NCBI GenBank assembly: GCA_038246545.1
Contig: JBBRVW010000020.1
Span: 1-64,000, forward strand
Source: JBBRVW01 sp038246545
GTDB taxonomy: Bacteria > Actinomycetota > Actinomycetes > JACCUZ01
DNA length: 64,000 nucleotides
Reading direction: 5' to 3'
Of the stretch, positions 35,617 to 44,681 are shown piece after piece. The number at the start of each line of letters is the position of its first letter. The stretch's first letter is position 1. The notes under the pieces were generated by a model. That model worked only from the letters and a program-made list of their open reading frames with translations, made no database searches and was not told the origin of the DNA. A program made the position numbers and the translations under genes.

Positions 35617-36047
35617 TCAGGCGGCCTCGGCGATGCCGACGTGCTTGGTCGCGGTCAGGACCCCGCGGCCGCGGCCGTCGTAGCTGCCCGAGGTGGTCGC
35701 GACGTCGAGGCAGTCGCGGCCGGTGGCGACCGTGACGTAGCGGGCATCCGCGCGGCAGCCGTTGCACGGGTCCACGGCGACGGCGCGCGCCCGGTCGCCG
35801 TCGGGGACGACGGCCTCCACCCAGGCATGGGTGCCGCCCTCGCAGAGCAGGTGCCCCGAGACGTAGCGGGCGGGCAGCCCGAGAGCCCGGCAGGCGGCGA
35901 GCACGACGTGCGCGTGGTCCTGGTCCACTCCTCGCTCAGCACGGTCGGCGCGTCGGAGCGCGCCGGTTCGACCTGGAGCACCGACGGCGTCTCCACCTCG
36001 CCGACGTGCACGAACTCGCAGCGCACGTGCAGCGTCCGAGCCGTCAT
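35617..36047 (-). pseudogene. Transglutaminase-like protease, internal deletion
   Basis: The N-terminal part (ATG at 36047; ARTLHVRCEFVHVGEVETPS) is the start of a bacterial transglutaminase-like protein. It breaks after VLSEE. The continuation in another frame is VDQDHAHVVLAACRALGLPA, then GTHAWVEAVVP and VDPCNGCRA, which carry the family His and Asp. The region normally leading to the catalytic Cys (GVCQDxAH) is gone, and Asp stands where Cys is expected. About 100 or more residues are missing, so the product cannot be active. Confidence 0.65.
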
Positions 36048-36111
36048 GCGCAGGTCATCACCGGCCCGTGTTTCCGGGACGTTGCGCCATGCGGACCGCG
36101 GTGCCGGTGCC

Positions 36112-37581
36112 TCAGACCGGGGTGCGCACGCCCTCCTGCTCCTGGCGGGCCACCGCGGACCGGCCGAGCAGCAGCCAGCCCACGAACCCCACGAGGAAGG
36201 CGACGAAGACGCCGAGGTTGGCATACGCCCACGCCCCGTCGGTCTTCGACCCGAGCCCGAAGGGCTCCAGCAGGTAGCCCTGCCAGGTGAGCCAGCTGGC
36301 CAGGCCGTTGGTCACCAGGCCCCAGCCGAGCACGGTGCCGGCCACGATGAGCGCGACCCCGGGCAGCTGGAAGGCGCCGTAGCGGCCACGCGGGTCGTAG
36401 AGCTCGGCGTCGGCGTAGGGGCCGCGACGCTGCAGCAGGTCGGCGACGAAGACACCGGCCCAGGCCGCGATAGGGACGCCGATGGTGATGAGGAAGCCCT
36501 GGAAGGGCACGAGGAAGCTGTCGGCGAAGAAGACGACGTAGATCGCGCCAAGGATCATGATGACACCGTCGATGCCGGCGGCCACCGGGCGGCGCACCTT
36601 GATGCCCAGGGTGAGCAGGGCGAGCCCGGACGAGTAGATGTCGAGCACCGCGCCACCGACCAGACCCAGCACGGCGACGATGATGAACGGCACGAGGTAC
36701 CACGTGGGGAGCAGCTTGGTCAGCGCCCCGATCGGGTCGTTGGCGATGTTGCCGCTGAGCTTGTCGCTGGACAGGGCCAGCAGGATGCCGAAGATCGTCA
36801 GCACGATGGGAGCGGCGGCACCGCCGAACGTGGTCCAGCCGAACACTCCCCGGCCGGACGACTGGCGAGGCAGGTAGCGGGAGTAGTCGGCAGCCGTGTT
36901 GGCCCAGCCGACCCCGAAGCCGGTCGCGACCAGCGCCAGGGCGCCGATGAACGCCTGGGTCGAGCCCGCCGGCGCGTCACCGACCGTGCTCCAGCTGACC
37001 TCGTCCAGGGTCAGCGCGACGAAGCCGACGGTGAGGACGATCGTCGCGAGCGTGATCCAGGTCTGCAGCCGCATGATGACGTCGAAGCCGAGGACCCCGG
37101 CGGCCATGACGAGGGCCGCCGTCACGACGAAGCCGAGCACCTTGGTGGCGTCCCCGCCGCCCCAGCCGAGCTCGTCGAAGACCGTCGCGGTGGCCAGCGA
37201 CGACAGCGAGACGAGGACGGTCTCCCACCCGACGAGGAGCACCCAGGACAGGAAGGTGGGCAGCGCGTTGCCGGTCACGCCGAAGGCGGCGCGGCTGATC
37301 ACCATGGTCGGCGCGGACCCCCGCTTGCCCGCGAGGGCCACCACGCCGCACAGCGCGAAGGACGCCACGATCCCGATCACCGCCGCGATCGTCGCCTGCC
37401 AGAACGAGACACCGAACCCGACGACGAACGAGCCGTAGCTGATGGCGAGCACCGAGACGTTCGCCGCGAACCACGGCCAGAACAGGTCGCGCGGCGAGCC
37501 CTTGCGCTCCGACTCGGCGATGACGTTGATGCCGTTCAGCTCGACAGCGAGCCCGCCGGTGGTCTCCGACGTGGTGGTCAT
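36112..37581 (-). CDS. NCS1-family purine/cytosine permease
   Basis: The 489-residue transporter with about twelve membrane helices is of the nucleobase:cation symporter-1 family. It has DLFWPWFAANVSVLAISYGS, SAPTMVISRAAFGVTGNALP and WANTAADYSRYLPRQSSGRG, typical of CodB/purine-cytosine permeases. It would import purines, cytosine or allantoin with a cation. It lies directly after the PNP gene with a four-base ATGA overlap (37578-37581). Uptake and phosphorolysis of purine nucleosides therefore look coupled. Confidence 0.93.
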   Translation of the reverse strand: MTTTSETTGGLAVELNGINVIAESERKGSPRDLFWPWFAANVSVLAISYGSFVVGFGVSFWQATIAAVIGIVASFALCGVVALAGKRGSAPTMVISRAAFGVTGNALPTFLSWVLLVGWETVLVSLSSLATATVFDELGWGGGDATKVLGFVVTAALVMAAGVLGFDVIMRLQTWITLATIVLTVGFVALTLDEVSWSTVGDAPAGSTQAFIGALALVATGFGVGWANTAADYSRYLPRQSSGRGVFGWTTFGGAAAPIVLTIFGILLALSSDKLSGNIANDPIGALTKLLPTWYLVPFIIVAVLGLVGGAVLDIYSSGLALLTLGIKVRRPVAAGIDGVIMILGAIYVVFFADSFLVPFQGFLITIGVPIAAWAGVFVADLLQRRGPYADAELYDPRGRYGAFQLPGVALIVAGTVLGWGLVTNGLASWLTWQGYLLEPFGLGSKTDGAWAYANLGVFVAFLVGFVGWLLLGRSAVARQEQEGVRTPV

Positions 37582-38423
37582 GAGCTGTCCTCTCCTCGCA
37601 GGTGGAGCCGGCTCGGGGGCGGGCCGGCGCCGAGGGCATCGTCGCGCATCGCGCGCAGAACGACAGGCAGCACCGCCGAGACGCGCCGGGCGGTCGACTC
37701 CGCGACCGCGACCACGTCGTCGGGGTCGAGCTCCTCGCCGGTGCCCTCCAGGGTCGTGACCGCCGACAGGCCGAGCAGCTCCAGACCGGCAGCGCGGGCC
37801 GCGATCGCCTCGACGACGGTCGACATCCCGACCAGGTCGGCGCCGAGGGTGCGCAGCATCGCGGTCTCGGCGACGGTCTGCACCGACGGACCGCGCAGCT
37901 GCGCGTAGACAGCCTCGACCAGGGTCGGGTCGGCCGCGCGCGCGAGCGCCCTCAGCCGGGGCGACCAGGCGTCGGTGAGGTCGACGAACTGCGGCCCGTT
38001 CAGCGGTGAGACGGACGTGAGGTTGAGGTGGTCGGCCAGCAGCGCGCCGGTGCCGGGCGGCCAGTCGGGCCGCAGTCCGCCACTGGCGTTGGTGAGCACC
38101 GCGACGCGCGCCCCCGCGGCTGCCGCGACCCGCAGCGGGTGCGCCACCGGACCGGGCCCGTGTCCCTCGTAGAGGTGGGTGCGGCCGAGGTAGGCGAGCA
38201 CGGCCACCCCGTCCAGGTCGTAGGACCGGACCAGACCGCGGTGCCCGGGAGCCACCGGCGTGAGGAACCCGGGCAGCTCGGCCACCGACAGCTCGGCGAC
38301 CGGGGTCCCGAGGGCGTCGGCGGCGGCGTCCCAGCCGGAGCCGAGGACGACGACCGCGTCGTGCCGGGGTACGCCGGTGCGCTCGGCGAGTGCGTCCGCG
38401 GCCGCAGCCACCGTGTCGGGCAC
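37578..38423 (-). CDS. punA: Purine nucleoside phosphorylase, trimeric type
   Basis: The 281-residue protein has the type II PNP motifs AVVVLGSGWDAAADALGTPV (phosphate loop), RTHLYEGHGPGPVAHPLR, VLTNASGGLRPDWPPGTGAL and VGMSTVVEAIAARAAGLELL. It cleaves purine (deoxy)nucleosides with phosphate to base and ribose-1-phosphate. The GTG at 38423 is six nt behind TACGGT (minus, 38430-38435), so it has its own promoter despite the decayed hydrolase five bases upstream. It is translationally coupled to the permease gene. Confidence 0.93.
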   Translation of the reverse strand: MPDTVAAAADALAERTGVPRHDAVVVLGSGWDAAADALGTPVAELSVAELPGFLTPVAPGHRGLVRSYDLDGVAVLAYLGRTHLYEGHGPGPVAHPLRVAAAAGARVAVLTNASGGLRPDWPPGTGALLADHLNLTSVSPLNGPQFVDLTDAWSPRLRALARAADPTLVEAVYAQLRGPSVQTVAETAMLRTLGADLVGMSTVVEAIAARAAGLELLGLSAVTTLEGTGEELDPDDVVAVAESTARRVSAVLPVVLRAMRDDALGAGPPPSRLHLRGEDSS

Positions 38424-38427
38424 GGCG

Positions 38428-38921
38428 TCACCGTACCGGGGGCCGCACCCGCGCGGCGCTCAGGTGGCGCTGCGCTGCTCGGCGGCACCGACGGCCTCCG
38501 GCCGGCCGCCGGAGCGGACCGCCTCGCGCCACTGTGCCGCGCTCCACGTGGCCGGCCTCGTGGGAGAGCAAGAACTGCCGCAGCACCTGCTCTAAGCGGC
38601 GTGGGTCGGACCGGAACGGGAAGTGGCCCGCCTCGGGGAAGACGACCAGCAGGCTGCCGGGCATGGCCTCGTGCGCACGCAGCGCGTGCCGTACCGGGAC
38701 GACCGGGTCGCGACCGCCCCGGACGAGCAGTGTGGGCACGCCCTGCGACAGGTAGCAGCGGTCCCAGCATGGTCACGACCTGGTCTCGCCGGTTGACGAC
38801 GGCTCGCCGGATGCGGCCGAACGCGCGGCGGGCGGTGCGCCGCGGAAGGAGTCCACGACCCGCAGCAGGTCGCGGGCGTCCTCCCCGACCCCCGTCTCCC
38901 ACAGTTCCGCCAGCCGGTGAC
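38428..38921 (-). pseudogene. Alpha/beta hydrolase, 5' half deleted and frameshifted
   Basis: Three frames are needed to read the homologous protein: ELWETGVGEDARDLLRVVDS, then AFGRIRRAVVNRRDQVVTML, then RCYLSQGVPTLLVRGGRDPV and PGSLLVVFPEAGHFPFRSDP. The last part is the C-terminal third of an alpha/beta hydrolase with the Asp loop (GGRDPV) and the catalytic His (AGHFPF). The nucleophile half is absent, because the gene is cut at about 38,910-38,921 where an opposite-strand transglutaminase fragment begins. Confidence 0.65.
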
Positions 38922-39164
38922 CTGTTGCCGCGCGCGGACGTGCCGGTCGGCGAGGCGGTGACCGGCGAGAGCCACGCGTGGGTCGAGTGGTGGGCCGGGG
39001 AGTGGCAGGCCTGGGACCCCACCAGCGGCCGCCCGGCCGGCCCCGACCACGTCGTCGTCGGTCGCGGTCGTGACGACGACGACGTGCCGCCGCTGCGCGG
39101 TGTCTACTCCGGCCCGGGTGGCGGCCAGCTGTTCGTGTCGGTGGAGTTCACCCGGCTCGCGTGA
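38922..39164 (+). pseudogene. Transglutaminase C-terminal fragment
   Basis: The plus-strand frame reads LLPRADVPVGEAVTGESHAW, then VEWWAGEWQAWDPTSGRPAG, and ends RGVYSGPGGGQLFVSVEFTR. This is the C-terminal third of the common transglutaminase-like family, with the catalytic His (SHAWVEWW) and Asp (AWDPT). The N-terminal domain and the Cys are missing. It abuts the truncated hydrolase head to head, so one deletion probably removed both 5' ends. Confidence 0.65.
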
Positions 39165-39220
39165 CGCACGCGACCCCGCCGGGACATTTCGCCCGTCCGG
39201 GGCCAGTCCGGTCCGGATGC

Positions 39221-39249
39221 TTGACTCCCGCTGATCATGGCTCTACTAC
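39221..39249 (+). promoter_or_regulatory. Promoter of the membrane protein/multicopper oxidase pair
   Basis: TTGACT (39221-39226) and TACTAC (39244-39249) are 17 nt apart, a clear consensus-like promoter. The leader would be about 60 nt. Confidence 0.55.
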
Positions 39250-39313
39250 TGACTCGCCGGCTCGCTCGATGCGGCCGGCGAATGGGTGACGGCTCAGACC
39301 TGGGGGAGTGCAG

Positions 39314-39775
39314 ATGAGGAACGTCTATCGGGTCCTGGCGTACCTGCTCGCGGTCGAGGTGGTCGTGCAGGCCATGGCCATCGCCTACGCCATCGCCGGC
39401 CTCGGCAAGTGGGTCGCTGACGACGGCGGAGTGCTCAACAAGCAGGTCCTCGACAGCGACTCACCCGACTTCCAGGGTGTCGGCGGCTTCGCCACGCACG
39501 GCATCAACGGGACGATGATCATCCCGATCGTCGTTCTTCTGCTGCTCGTCGTGTCGTTCTTCGCCAAGGTGCCCGGCGGGGTCCGTAGGGCCGCCATCCT
39601 GTTCGGTCTCGTCGCCCTGCAGGTCTTCCTCGGGATCTTCTCGCACAGCATCCCGTTCGTGATCGTGCTGCACGTGCTCAACGCGTTCGGCATCCTCGCG
39701 ATGTCGCTGTTCGCCGCCCGCCGCGCCACCACGGTCGTGCAGGAGACGACACAGCCGTCGTCGGTGGCCGTCTAG
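39314..39775 (+). CDS. Four-TM membrane protein (DUF6220-like)
   Basis: The 153-residue protein has four hydrophobic helices (VYRVLAYLLAVEVVVQAMAI, TMIIPIVVLLLLVVSFFAKV, AILFGLVALQVFLGIFSHSI, VIVLHVLNAFGILAMSLFAA). A conserved-looking His-Gly segment (FATHGINGT) lies before TM2 and another His in TM4. The layout resembles DUF6220-type proteins, possibly heme-binding, which is inference. The ATG at 39314 has GGGGGAG upstream. The next gene starts one base after its stop. Confidence 0.65.
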   Translation: MRNVYRVLAYLLAVEVVVQAMAIAYAIAGLGKWVADDGGVLNKQVLDSDSPDFQGVGGFATHGINGTMIIPIVVLLLLVVSFFAKVPGGVRRAAILFGLVALQVFLGIFSHSIPFVIVLHVLNAFGILAMSLFAARRATTVVQETTQPSSVAV

Positions 39776-39776
39776 C

Positions 39777-41219
39777 TTGACGCGGGAGCGCCGGCGGCTG
39801 GTGGTCGCACTGGTCGCCGCCGTCGCCGTCCTCGGCACGTTGGCGTACTACTGGCAGGCCAGCCTGCTGCCCGGCAGCTACTCGGTCATGGACATGGGGT
39901 ACGCCGACTACGGCGGCGGCGCCACGACGATGGCCGACCACCATGCGCGCGGGCGCAGCGTCGCGGACCTGGTGGCCGACCCGGCCCGTCCGGCCGATGT
40001 GCGGGTCACCCTCACGGTGCGCAAGGAACGGTTCCGGCTCACCACCGGCGAGGGGGTCGACGGCTACACCGTCAACCACGCCTCACCGGGGCCCGCGATC
40101 CACGCCGTGCAGGGGCAGCTCGTCCAGGTACGTCTGGTCAACGCGTCGGTCCCGGACGGCGTCACCCTGCACTGGCACGGCGTCGACGTCCCCAATGCCG
40201 AGGACGGGGTCGCCGGCGTCACCCAGGACGCGGTCCGGGTCGGGAAGTCGTTCACCTACCGGTTCGTCGCCGACCAGGTCGGCACCTACTGGTACCACTC
40301 GCACCAGATCTCGCACGCCCAGGTCCAGGGCGGCCTCCTGGGTGCACTGGTGGTCACCCCGTCGCCCTCCGCCGCCGACGTCCGCGACCAGCTCGCGATC
40401 ATGCACGTGTACGACGGCATCCCGACCGTGAACGGGGCCTCCGGCGTGCTGCCGGTCGACGTCCCTGACGGGGAGCAGGTCCGGGTCCGCGTCGTCAACA
40501 CCGACAACGGTGCCGCCTCGGTGTGGGTGTCCGGCGGTCCCTACCGCGTGCTCGCCGTGGACGGGCAGGACCTGAACGGCCCCACGTCGGTGTCCGGGAA
40601 GGCGGTGCGGCTCACCGCCGGCGGCCGGGTGGACCTCGAGGTGACGGCACCGGCCCGGGTGGACCTCGGTGGTGCCGCCGCGCTCGCGCTGGGGTCCGGG
40701 GTGCCGGCCGACCCGCAGCCCACGGCACTGGTCGACCTGCTCCACTACGGAGACCCGGCGCCGCTCGGCTTCGACCCGAGCCAGGCGGACCGCAGGTTCG
40801 AGTACTCCATCGGTCGCCGTCCCGGCTTCCTCGACGGCCGGCCGGGCCTGTGGTGGTCGATCAACGGCCACCTGTTCCCCGACGTGCCGATGTTCGTCGT
40901 CCAGCAGGGCGACGTGGTGCGGATGCACATCGAGAACCACAGCCGGGCCGTGCACCCGATGCACCTGCACGGCCACCACGCGGTGGTGCTCGCCCGGGAC
41001 GGGGAGAAGGCGACCGGCAGCCCGTGGTGGGTCGACTCGCTCGACGTGGCCAGCGGGCACAGCTACGACATCGCGTTCGTGGCCGACAACCCCGGGATCT
41101 GGATGGACCACTGCCACAACCTGCCGCACGCCGCGCAGGGCCTGGTGGCTCACCTGATGTACGCCGGGGTCCGCGAGCCGTTCCGGGTCGGCGGCGGCAA
41201 GCACAACCAGCCCGAGTGA
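39777..41219 (+). CDS. Multicopper oxidase
   Basis: The 480-residue protein has one N-terminal membrane anchor or signal (LVVALVAAVAVLGTLAYYWQ) and cupredoxin domains with all four copper motifs. These are TLHWHGVDVP, TYWYHSHQISHAQVQG, AVHPMHLHGHHAVVLARDG and MDHCHNLPHAAQGLVAHLMY. The axial type-1 ligand position after HCHxxxHxxxG is Leu rather than Met, typical of high-potential sites. It oxidises metals or phenolics outside the membrane with O2. The start is TTG at 39777, one base after the previous stop, suggesting coupling to the membrane protein. Confidence 0.92.
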   Translation: MTRERRRLVVALVAAVAVLGTLAYYWQASLLPGSYSVMDMGYADYGGGATTMADHHARGRSVADLVADPARPADVRVTLTVRKERFRLTTGEGVDGYTVNHASPGPAIHAVQGQLVQVRLVNASVPDGVTLHWHGVDVPNAEDGVAGVTQDAVRVGKSFTYRFVADQVGTYWYHSHQISHAQVQGGLLGALVVTPSPSAADVRDQLAIMHVYDGIPTVNGASGVLPVDVPDGEQVRVRVVNTDNGAASVWVSGGPYRVLAVDGQDLNGPTSVSGKAVRLTAGGRVDLEVTAPARVDLGGAAALALGSGVPADPQPTALVDLLHYGDPAPLGFDPSQADRRFEYSIGRRPGFLDGRPGLWWSINGHLFPDVPMFVVQQGDVVRMHIENHSRAVHPMHLHGHHAVVLARDGEKATGSPWWVDSLDVASGHSYDIAFVADNPGIWMDHCHNLPHAAQGLVAHLMYAGVREPFRVGGGKHNQPE

Positions 41220-41232
41220 CGGCCGGTCGCGG

Positions 41233-43380
41233 TCAGGCCGCGACCGCCAGCGCGAAGGGCAGCACGGCGGGTGCCCCGGCCTGGCGCAGCAGCGCACCGG
41301 CCACGGTCATGGTCCAGCGAGAGTCGACCTGGTCGTCGACGAGCAGCACGGGACCGTCGAGCCCCGGCAGCCGCGCCGCCGTCGCGGCGGGCACCGCGAA
41401 CCTGCGGTGCACGGCAGCCAGCCGGAACGCGGAGTTGCCGCCCGGGCCCCCGGTCGGCTCGTCGGTGGTGAGGTCGAGGGCACCGAGGTCCTCGAGCCGG
41501 CCCAGCGAGGACAGGTACTGCGCGACGGACGCGACCAGCTGTGGGCGTGTCAACGACGGGACGACGACGACCGCCACCGGCCGGTCGGCCCAGGCCCAGC
41601 CGGCGAGGACCTCCACGCAGGCGGCGAGCAGCCGCTCGTCGGCGGGCGCGTCGGGAGAGCCCGCAGCCAGCAGGGCGCGCAGCCGCTGGCCCCAGCCGAG
41701 GTCGGTGAGCCGGGCCACCACCCGGCCCTCGTCGAGCTTCTCGCCGGGACCGATCCGGCCCGACAGCGGCACGTCGAGGCGGGACATGCCGCTCGGCCAC
41801 TGCGACCGTGGCTCGAGCGGCACACCGACCTTGCGCAGGGTGCGGGTCGCGGCCTGCACGGCACCGTCGGGGACGGTGGCGTCGTACCAGGGGCCGGCGC
41901 ACCGGTCGCAGCGGCCGCAGTCGACCGCCCCCGGGTCGTCGAGCGCCTCCTGGAGGAAGCGCATCCGGCAGCCCTCGGTGGCCTGGTAGCCGAGCATCGA
42001 GGCGGCCTCGGCGTCGCGGGCGGCTGCGACCCGGGAGTAGCGGTCCTCGTCGTAGGTCCAGCCGGCGCCCGTGGAGACCCAGCCGCCGCTGACCCGCTGC
42101 ACGGCGCCCTCGACGTCGAGCACCTTGAGCAGCAGCTCGAGCCGGGTGCGCCGGACATCGGCGACGGTCTCGAGGGCGGCCGTGGACATCGGCTTCGGCG
42201 ACGACTCGGCCAGCGCGGTGAGCACCGCATCGGCGTCGGCCCGTCGTGGCATCGAGGCGGTGGCGAAGTAGCGCCAGATCTCGCGGTCCTCCGACGCCGG
42301 AAGCAGCAGGACGTCGGCGCGCTCGGTGGCGCGACCGGCGCGGCCGACCTGCTGGTAGTAGGCGACCGGCGACGCCGGGGCACCCAGGTGCACGACGAAG
42401 CCGAGGTCGGGCTTGTCGAACCCCATGCCCAGCGCGCTGGTGGCGACGAGCGCCTTGACCTGGTTGTCGCGCAGCGCGCGCTCCAGCTCGAGCCGGTCGC
42501 CCGGGTCGGTCCGGCCGGTGTAGGCGCGTACCTCGTGACCGGCCTCGCGCAGCAGCGCGGCGGTGTCCTCCGCCGCCGACACCGTGAGCGCGTAGACGAT
42601 GCCGCTGCCGGGCAGCTCGCCCAGCCGCGCGGCCAGCCAGCCCAGCCGGGCGTCGGCCGTGGGCAGCGGCAGCACCCCGAGCCGCAGGCTGTCGCGCGCC
42701 AGCGTCCCGCGGACGGTGCGCACCGGAGCGCCGCCGGCGCCCAGCTGCTCGACGACGTCGTCGACGACGCGGGCGTTGGCAGTGGCCGTGGTGGCCAGCA
42801 CCGGCCGACCAGCGGGGAGGTCGGCCAGCAGGTCGCGGATCCGGCGGTAGTCGGGCCGGAAGTCGTGGCCCCAGTCGCTGATGCAGTGCGCCTCGTCCAC
42901 GACGAGCAGCCCGGTCGCCTCCGCCAGGCGCGGCAGCTGTTCGTCACGGAAGCGCGGGTTGTTGAGCCGCTCGGGGCTGACGAGCAGCAGGTCGACCTCG
43001 TCGGCCGCCAGACCGGCGGTCACTGCCGCCCACTCGTCGGCATTGGCGGAGTTCATGGTCACGGCGCGCAGGCCGGCGCGGCGGGCGGCCTCGACCTGGT
43101 CACGCATCAGTGCCAGCAGCGGCGAGACGATCAGGGTCGGGCCGCCGCCCCGGGCGCGGACCAGGGCGGTCGCGACGAAGTAGACCGCCGACTTGCCCCA
43201 CCCGGTGCGCTGGACGACGAGCACCCGCTCGCCACCTTCGACCAGGGCGGCCACCGACTCGAGCTGGCCGTCACGGAACGCGGCCGACGGGTCGCCGACC
43301 AGCCGCCCGAGCAGCGTGGTGGCCTCCGCCGCCAGGGACGGGGTCACCGTGGACGGAGGAGTGGCAGGGGGCGGGGTCAC
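41233..43380 (-). CDS. recQ: RecQ-family ATP-dependent DNA helicase
   Basis: The 715-residue superfamily-2 helicase has Walker A (LVVQRTGWGKSAVYFVATAL), the DEAH box in LLVVDEAHCISDWGHDFRPD, and motif VI (YYQQVGRAGRATERADVLLL). A zinc-binding cluster (CRMRF...CGRCDRC) follows at about 460-500. The last about 40 residues read GPVLLVDDQVDSRWTMTVAG, a phosphoribosyltransferase-like motif that replaces the usual HRDC end. RecQ unwinds DNA during recombination repair. Confidence 0.93.
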   Translation of the reverse strand: MTPPPATPPSTVTPSLAAEATTLLGRLVGDPSAAFRDGQLESVAALVEGGERVLVVQRTGWGKSAVYFVATALVRARGGGPTLIVSPLLALMRDQVEAARRAGLRAVTMNSANADEWAAVTAGLAADEVDLLLVSPERLNNPRFRDEQLPRLAEATGLLVVDEAHCISDWGHDFRPDYRRIRDLLADLPAGRPVLATTATANARVVDDVVEQLGAGGAPVRTVRGTLARDSLRLGVLPLPTADARLGWLAARLGELPGSGIVYALTVSAAEDTAALLREAGHEVRAYTGRTDPGDRLELERALRDNQVKALVATSALGMGFDKPDLGFVVHLGAPASPVAYYQQVGRAGRATERADVLLLPASEDREIWRYFATASMPRRADADAVLTALAESSPKPMSTAALETVADVRRTRLELLLKVLDVEGAVQRVSGGWVSTGAGWTYDEDRYSRVAAARDAEAASMLGYQATEGCRMRFLQEALDDPGAVDCGRCDRCAGPWYDATVPDGAVQAATRTLRKVGVPLEPRSQWPSGMSRLDVPLSGRIGPGEKLDEGRVVARLTDLGWGQRLRALLAAGSPDAPADERLLAACVEVLAGWAWADRPVAVVVVPSLTRPQLVASVAQYLSSLGRLEDLGALDLTTDEPTGGPGGNSAFRLAAVHRRFAVPAATAARLPGLDGPVLLVDDQVDSRWTMTVAGALLRQAGAPAVLPFALAVAA

Positions 43381-43441
43381 CGGGTCAGCCCATCACAGCC
43401 CCCGGACACGACCGGCCCGCCCACCCGGCACGATGGTCGAC

Positions 43442-43963
43442 ATGACCCAGGGACCGCTCCGCGTCCGTACCGGCCGCGCCGACGACGAGGCCGCACTGCA
43501 TGCGCTCGACGTCGCTGCCTGGGACGCGTCGTCCGTCTTCCCGTCGGTGCTGGCGAGGCTCGACGACGAGCCGTTCTTCACCGACGACCATGGCCCGGAC
43601 GCCCACCTCGTGGCCGAGCTCGACGGTGCCGTCGCCGGGTACGCCCGGCTGCGCCGGCCGACCCCGCTCCCGGAGAGCTCCCACGTGGTGGAGGTCAACG
43701 GTCTCGCGGTCTCGCCCGGTGCCCGCGGCCGTGGGGTCGCCGGCGCGCTCCTGGCCGCGGTCGAGGCCCGGGCCCGGGCCGAGGACGCCGCGAAGGTGAG
43801 GCTGCGCGTCCTCGGCACCAACGCCGTCGCCCGCCGGGTCTACGAGCGCGCCGGGTACGTCGTCGAGGGCCGGCTGCGCGGCGAGTTCCGCATCGACGGG
43901 GTGGGCGTCGACGACTACCTGCTGGCCCGCTACCTGGACCCGGACCTCGCCGATCGGCCGTAG
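43442..43963 (+). CDS. GNAT family N-acetyltransferase
   Basis: The 173-residue acetyltransferase has the motif A region VNGLAVSPGARGRGVAGALL (R/QxxGxG/A) and motif B LGTNAVARRVYERAGYVVEG. It transfers acetyl groups from acetyl-CoA to an unknown amine. Starts at 43433 and 43442 are both possible. The C-terminal 34 bases overlap the convergent membrane protein gene. Confidence 0.88.
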   Translation: MTQGPLRVRTGRADDEAALHALDVAAWDASSVFPSVLARLDDEPFFTDDHGPDAHLVAELDGAVAGYARLRRPTPLPESSHVVEVNGLAVSPGARGRGVAGALLAAVEARARAEDAAKVRLRVLGTNAVARRVYERAGYVVEGRLRGEFRIDGVGVDDYLLARYLDPDLADRP

Positions 43964-44652
43964 CTGACCCCGCGCGCCTCCGCTGCGCCCTGATGCTGGC
44001 GGCGAGCGGCCGCTGCTGCGCCGCGGGCGACCGGGACCATCACGGCTGTCGCGAAGAGCGACCACCCGATGGTGTTGTAGCTCGTGTCCCAGAAGTCGGC
44101 GACCAGCCCGAGCACGGCCGCCGCGACGACCCACCAGCCCGCGAGGCCGGCCCGCTTGGCACCGGCAGCCAGCACGATCATCGCCAGGTTGATCCCGACC
44201 ACCAGCGCCAGGAGGGCGATCAGGGTGTTGGTGCCGCTGTCGAGCGCGTGCACGGTGGCGTACGACGCGGGGTCGTCGAGCAGGATGTCCCGGCCGGCCA
44301 GCAGGGCGGTCATGTGCATCACCAGGCCCACGCCGCCGGCGATGCCGGGGAAGGCGGCCACCCGGAGCGCCGACCTCCCGCGCTCCCACGGCGTGAGTGC
44401 GACGACCAGGAAGGCCGCGGTCTGGGCCGTGCCTGCCAGAAGCCCGAACAGCCCGCTCACCAGCAGGCGTTGGGAGTGGTCGACGAGGAAGGCGGCCTCG
44501 GCACGGTCCGAGAGCCCGTCGGGCTCGCGCGGGGCAGCCAGCTCGGAGGCGAGCACCAGGAGCGGTGCGGCGACGAGGGCTGCGGCGCGGACGCTCAGGC
44601 GGTTCTCGGCGCGCAGACCGGGTGCCGCTGCAGTGGAGACGGGGACGGACAT
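43930..44652 (-). CDS. Six-TM membrane protein, hypothetical
   Basis: The 240-residue protein has six predicted membrane segments (AAALVAAPLLVLASELAAPR, LLVSGLFGLLAGTAQTAAFL, GIAGGVGLVMHMTALLAGRD, TLIALLALVVGINLAMIVLA, GWWVVAAAVLGLVADF, GWSLFATAVMVPVARGAAAA). No function is recognised. The ATG at 44652 follows AGGAGGT. It is divergent from the two-component system at 44768-46512 and may be its target, given the palindrome at 44703-44715 between them. Confidence 0.7.
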   Translation of the reverse strand: MSVPVSTAAAPGLRAENRLSVRAAALVAAPLLVLASELAAPREPDGLSDRAEAAFLVDHSQRLLVSGLFGLLAGTAQTAAFLVVALTPWERGRSALRVAAFPGIAGGVGLVMHMTALLAGRDILLDDPASYATVHALDSGTNTLIALLALVVGINLAMIVLAAGAKRAGLAGWWVVAAAVLGLVADFWDTSYNTIGWSLFATAVMVPVARGAAAAARRQHQGAAEARGVSYGRSARSGSR

Positions 44653-44681
44653 CGGGACCTCCTGGATCGGTGTGGACCGAA

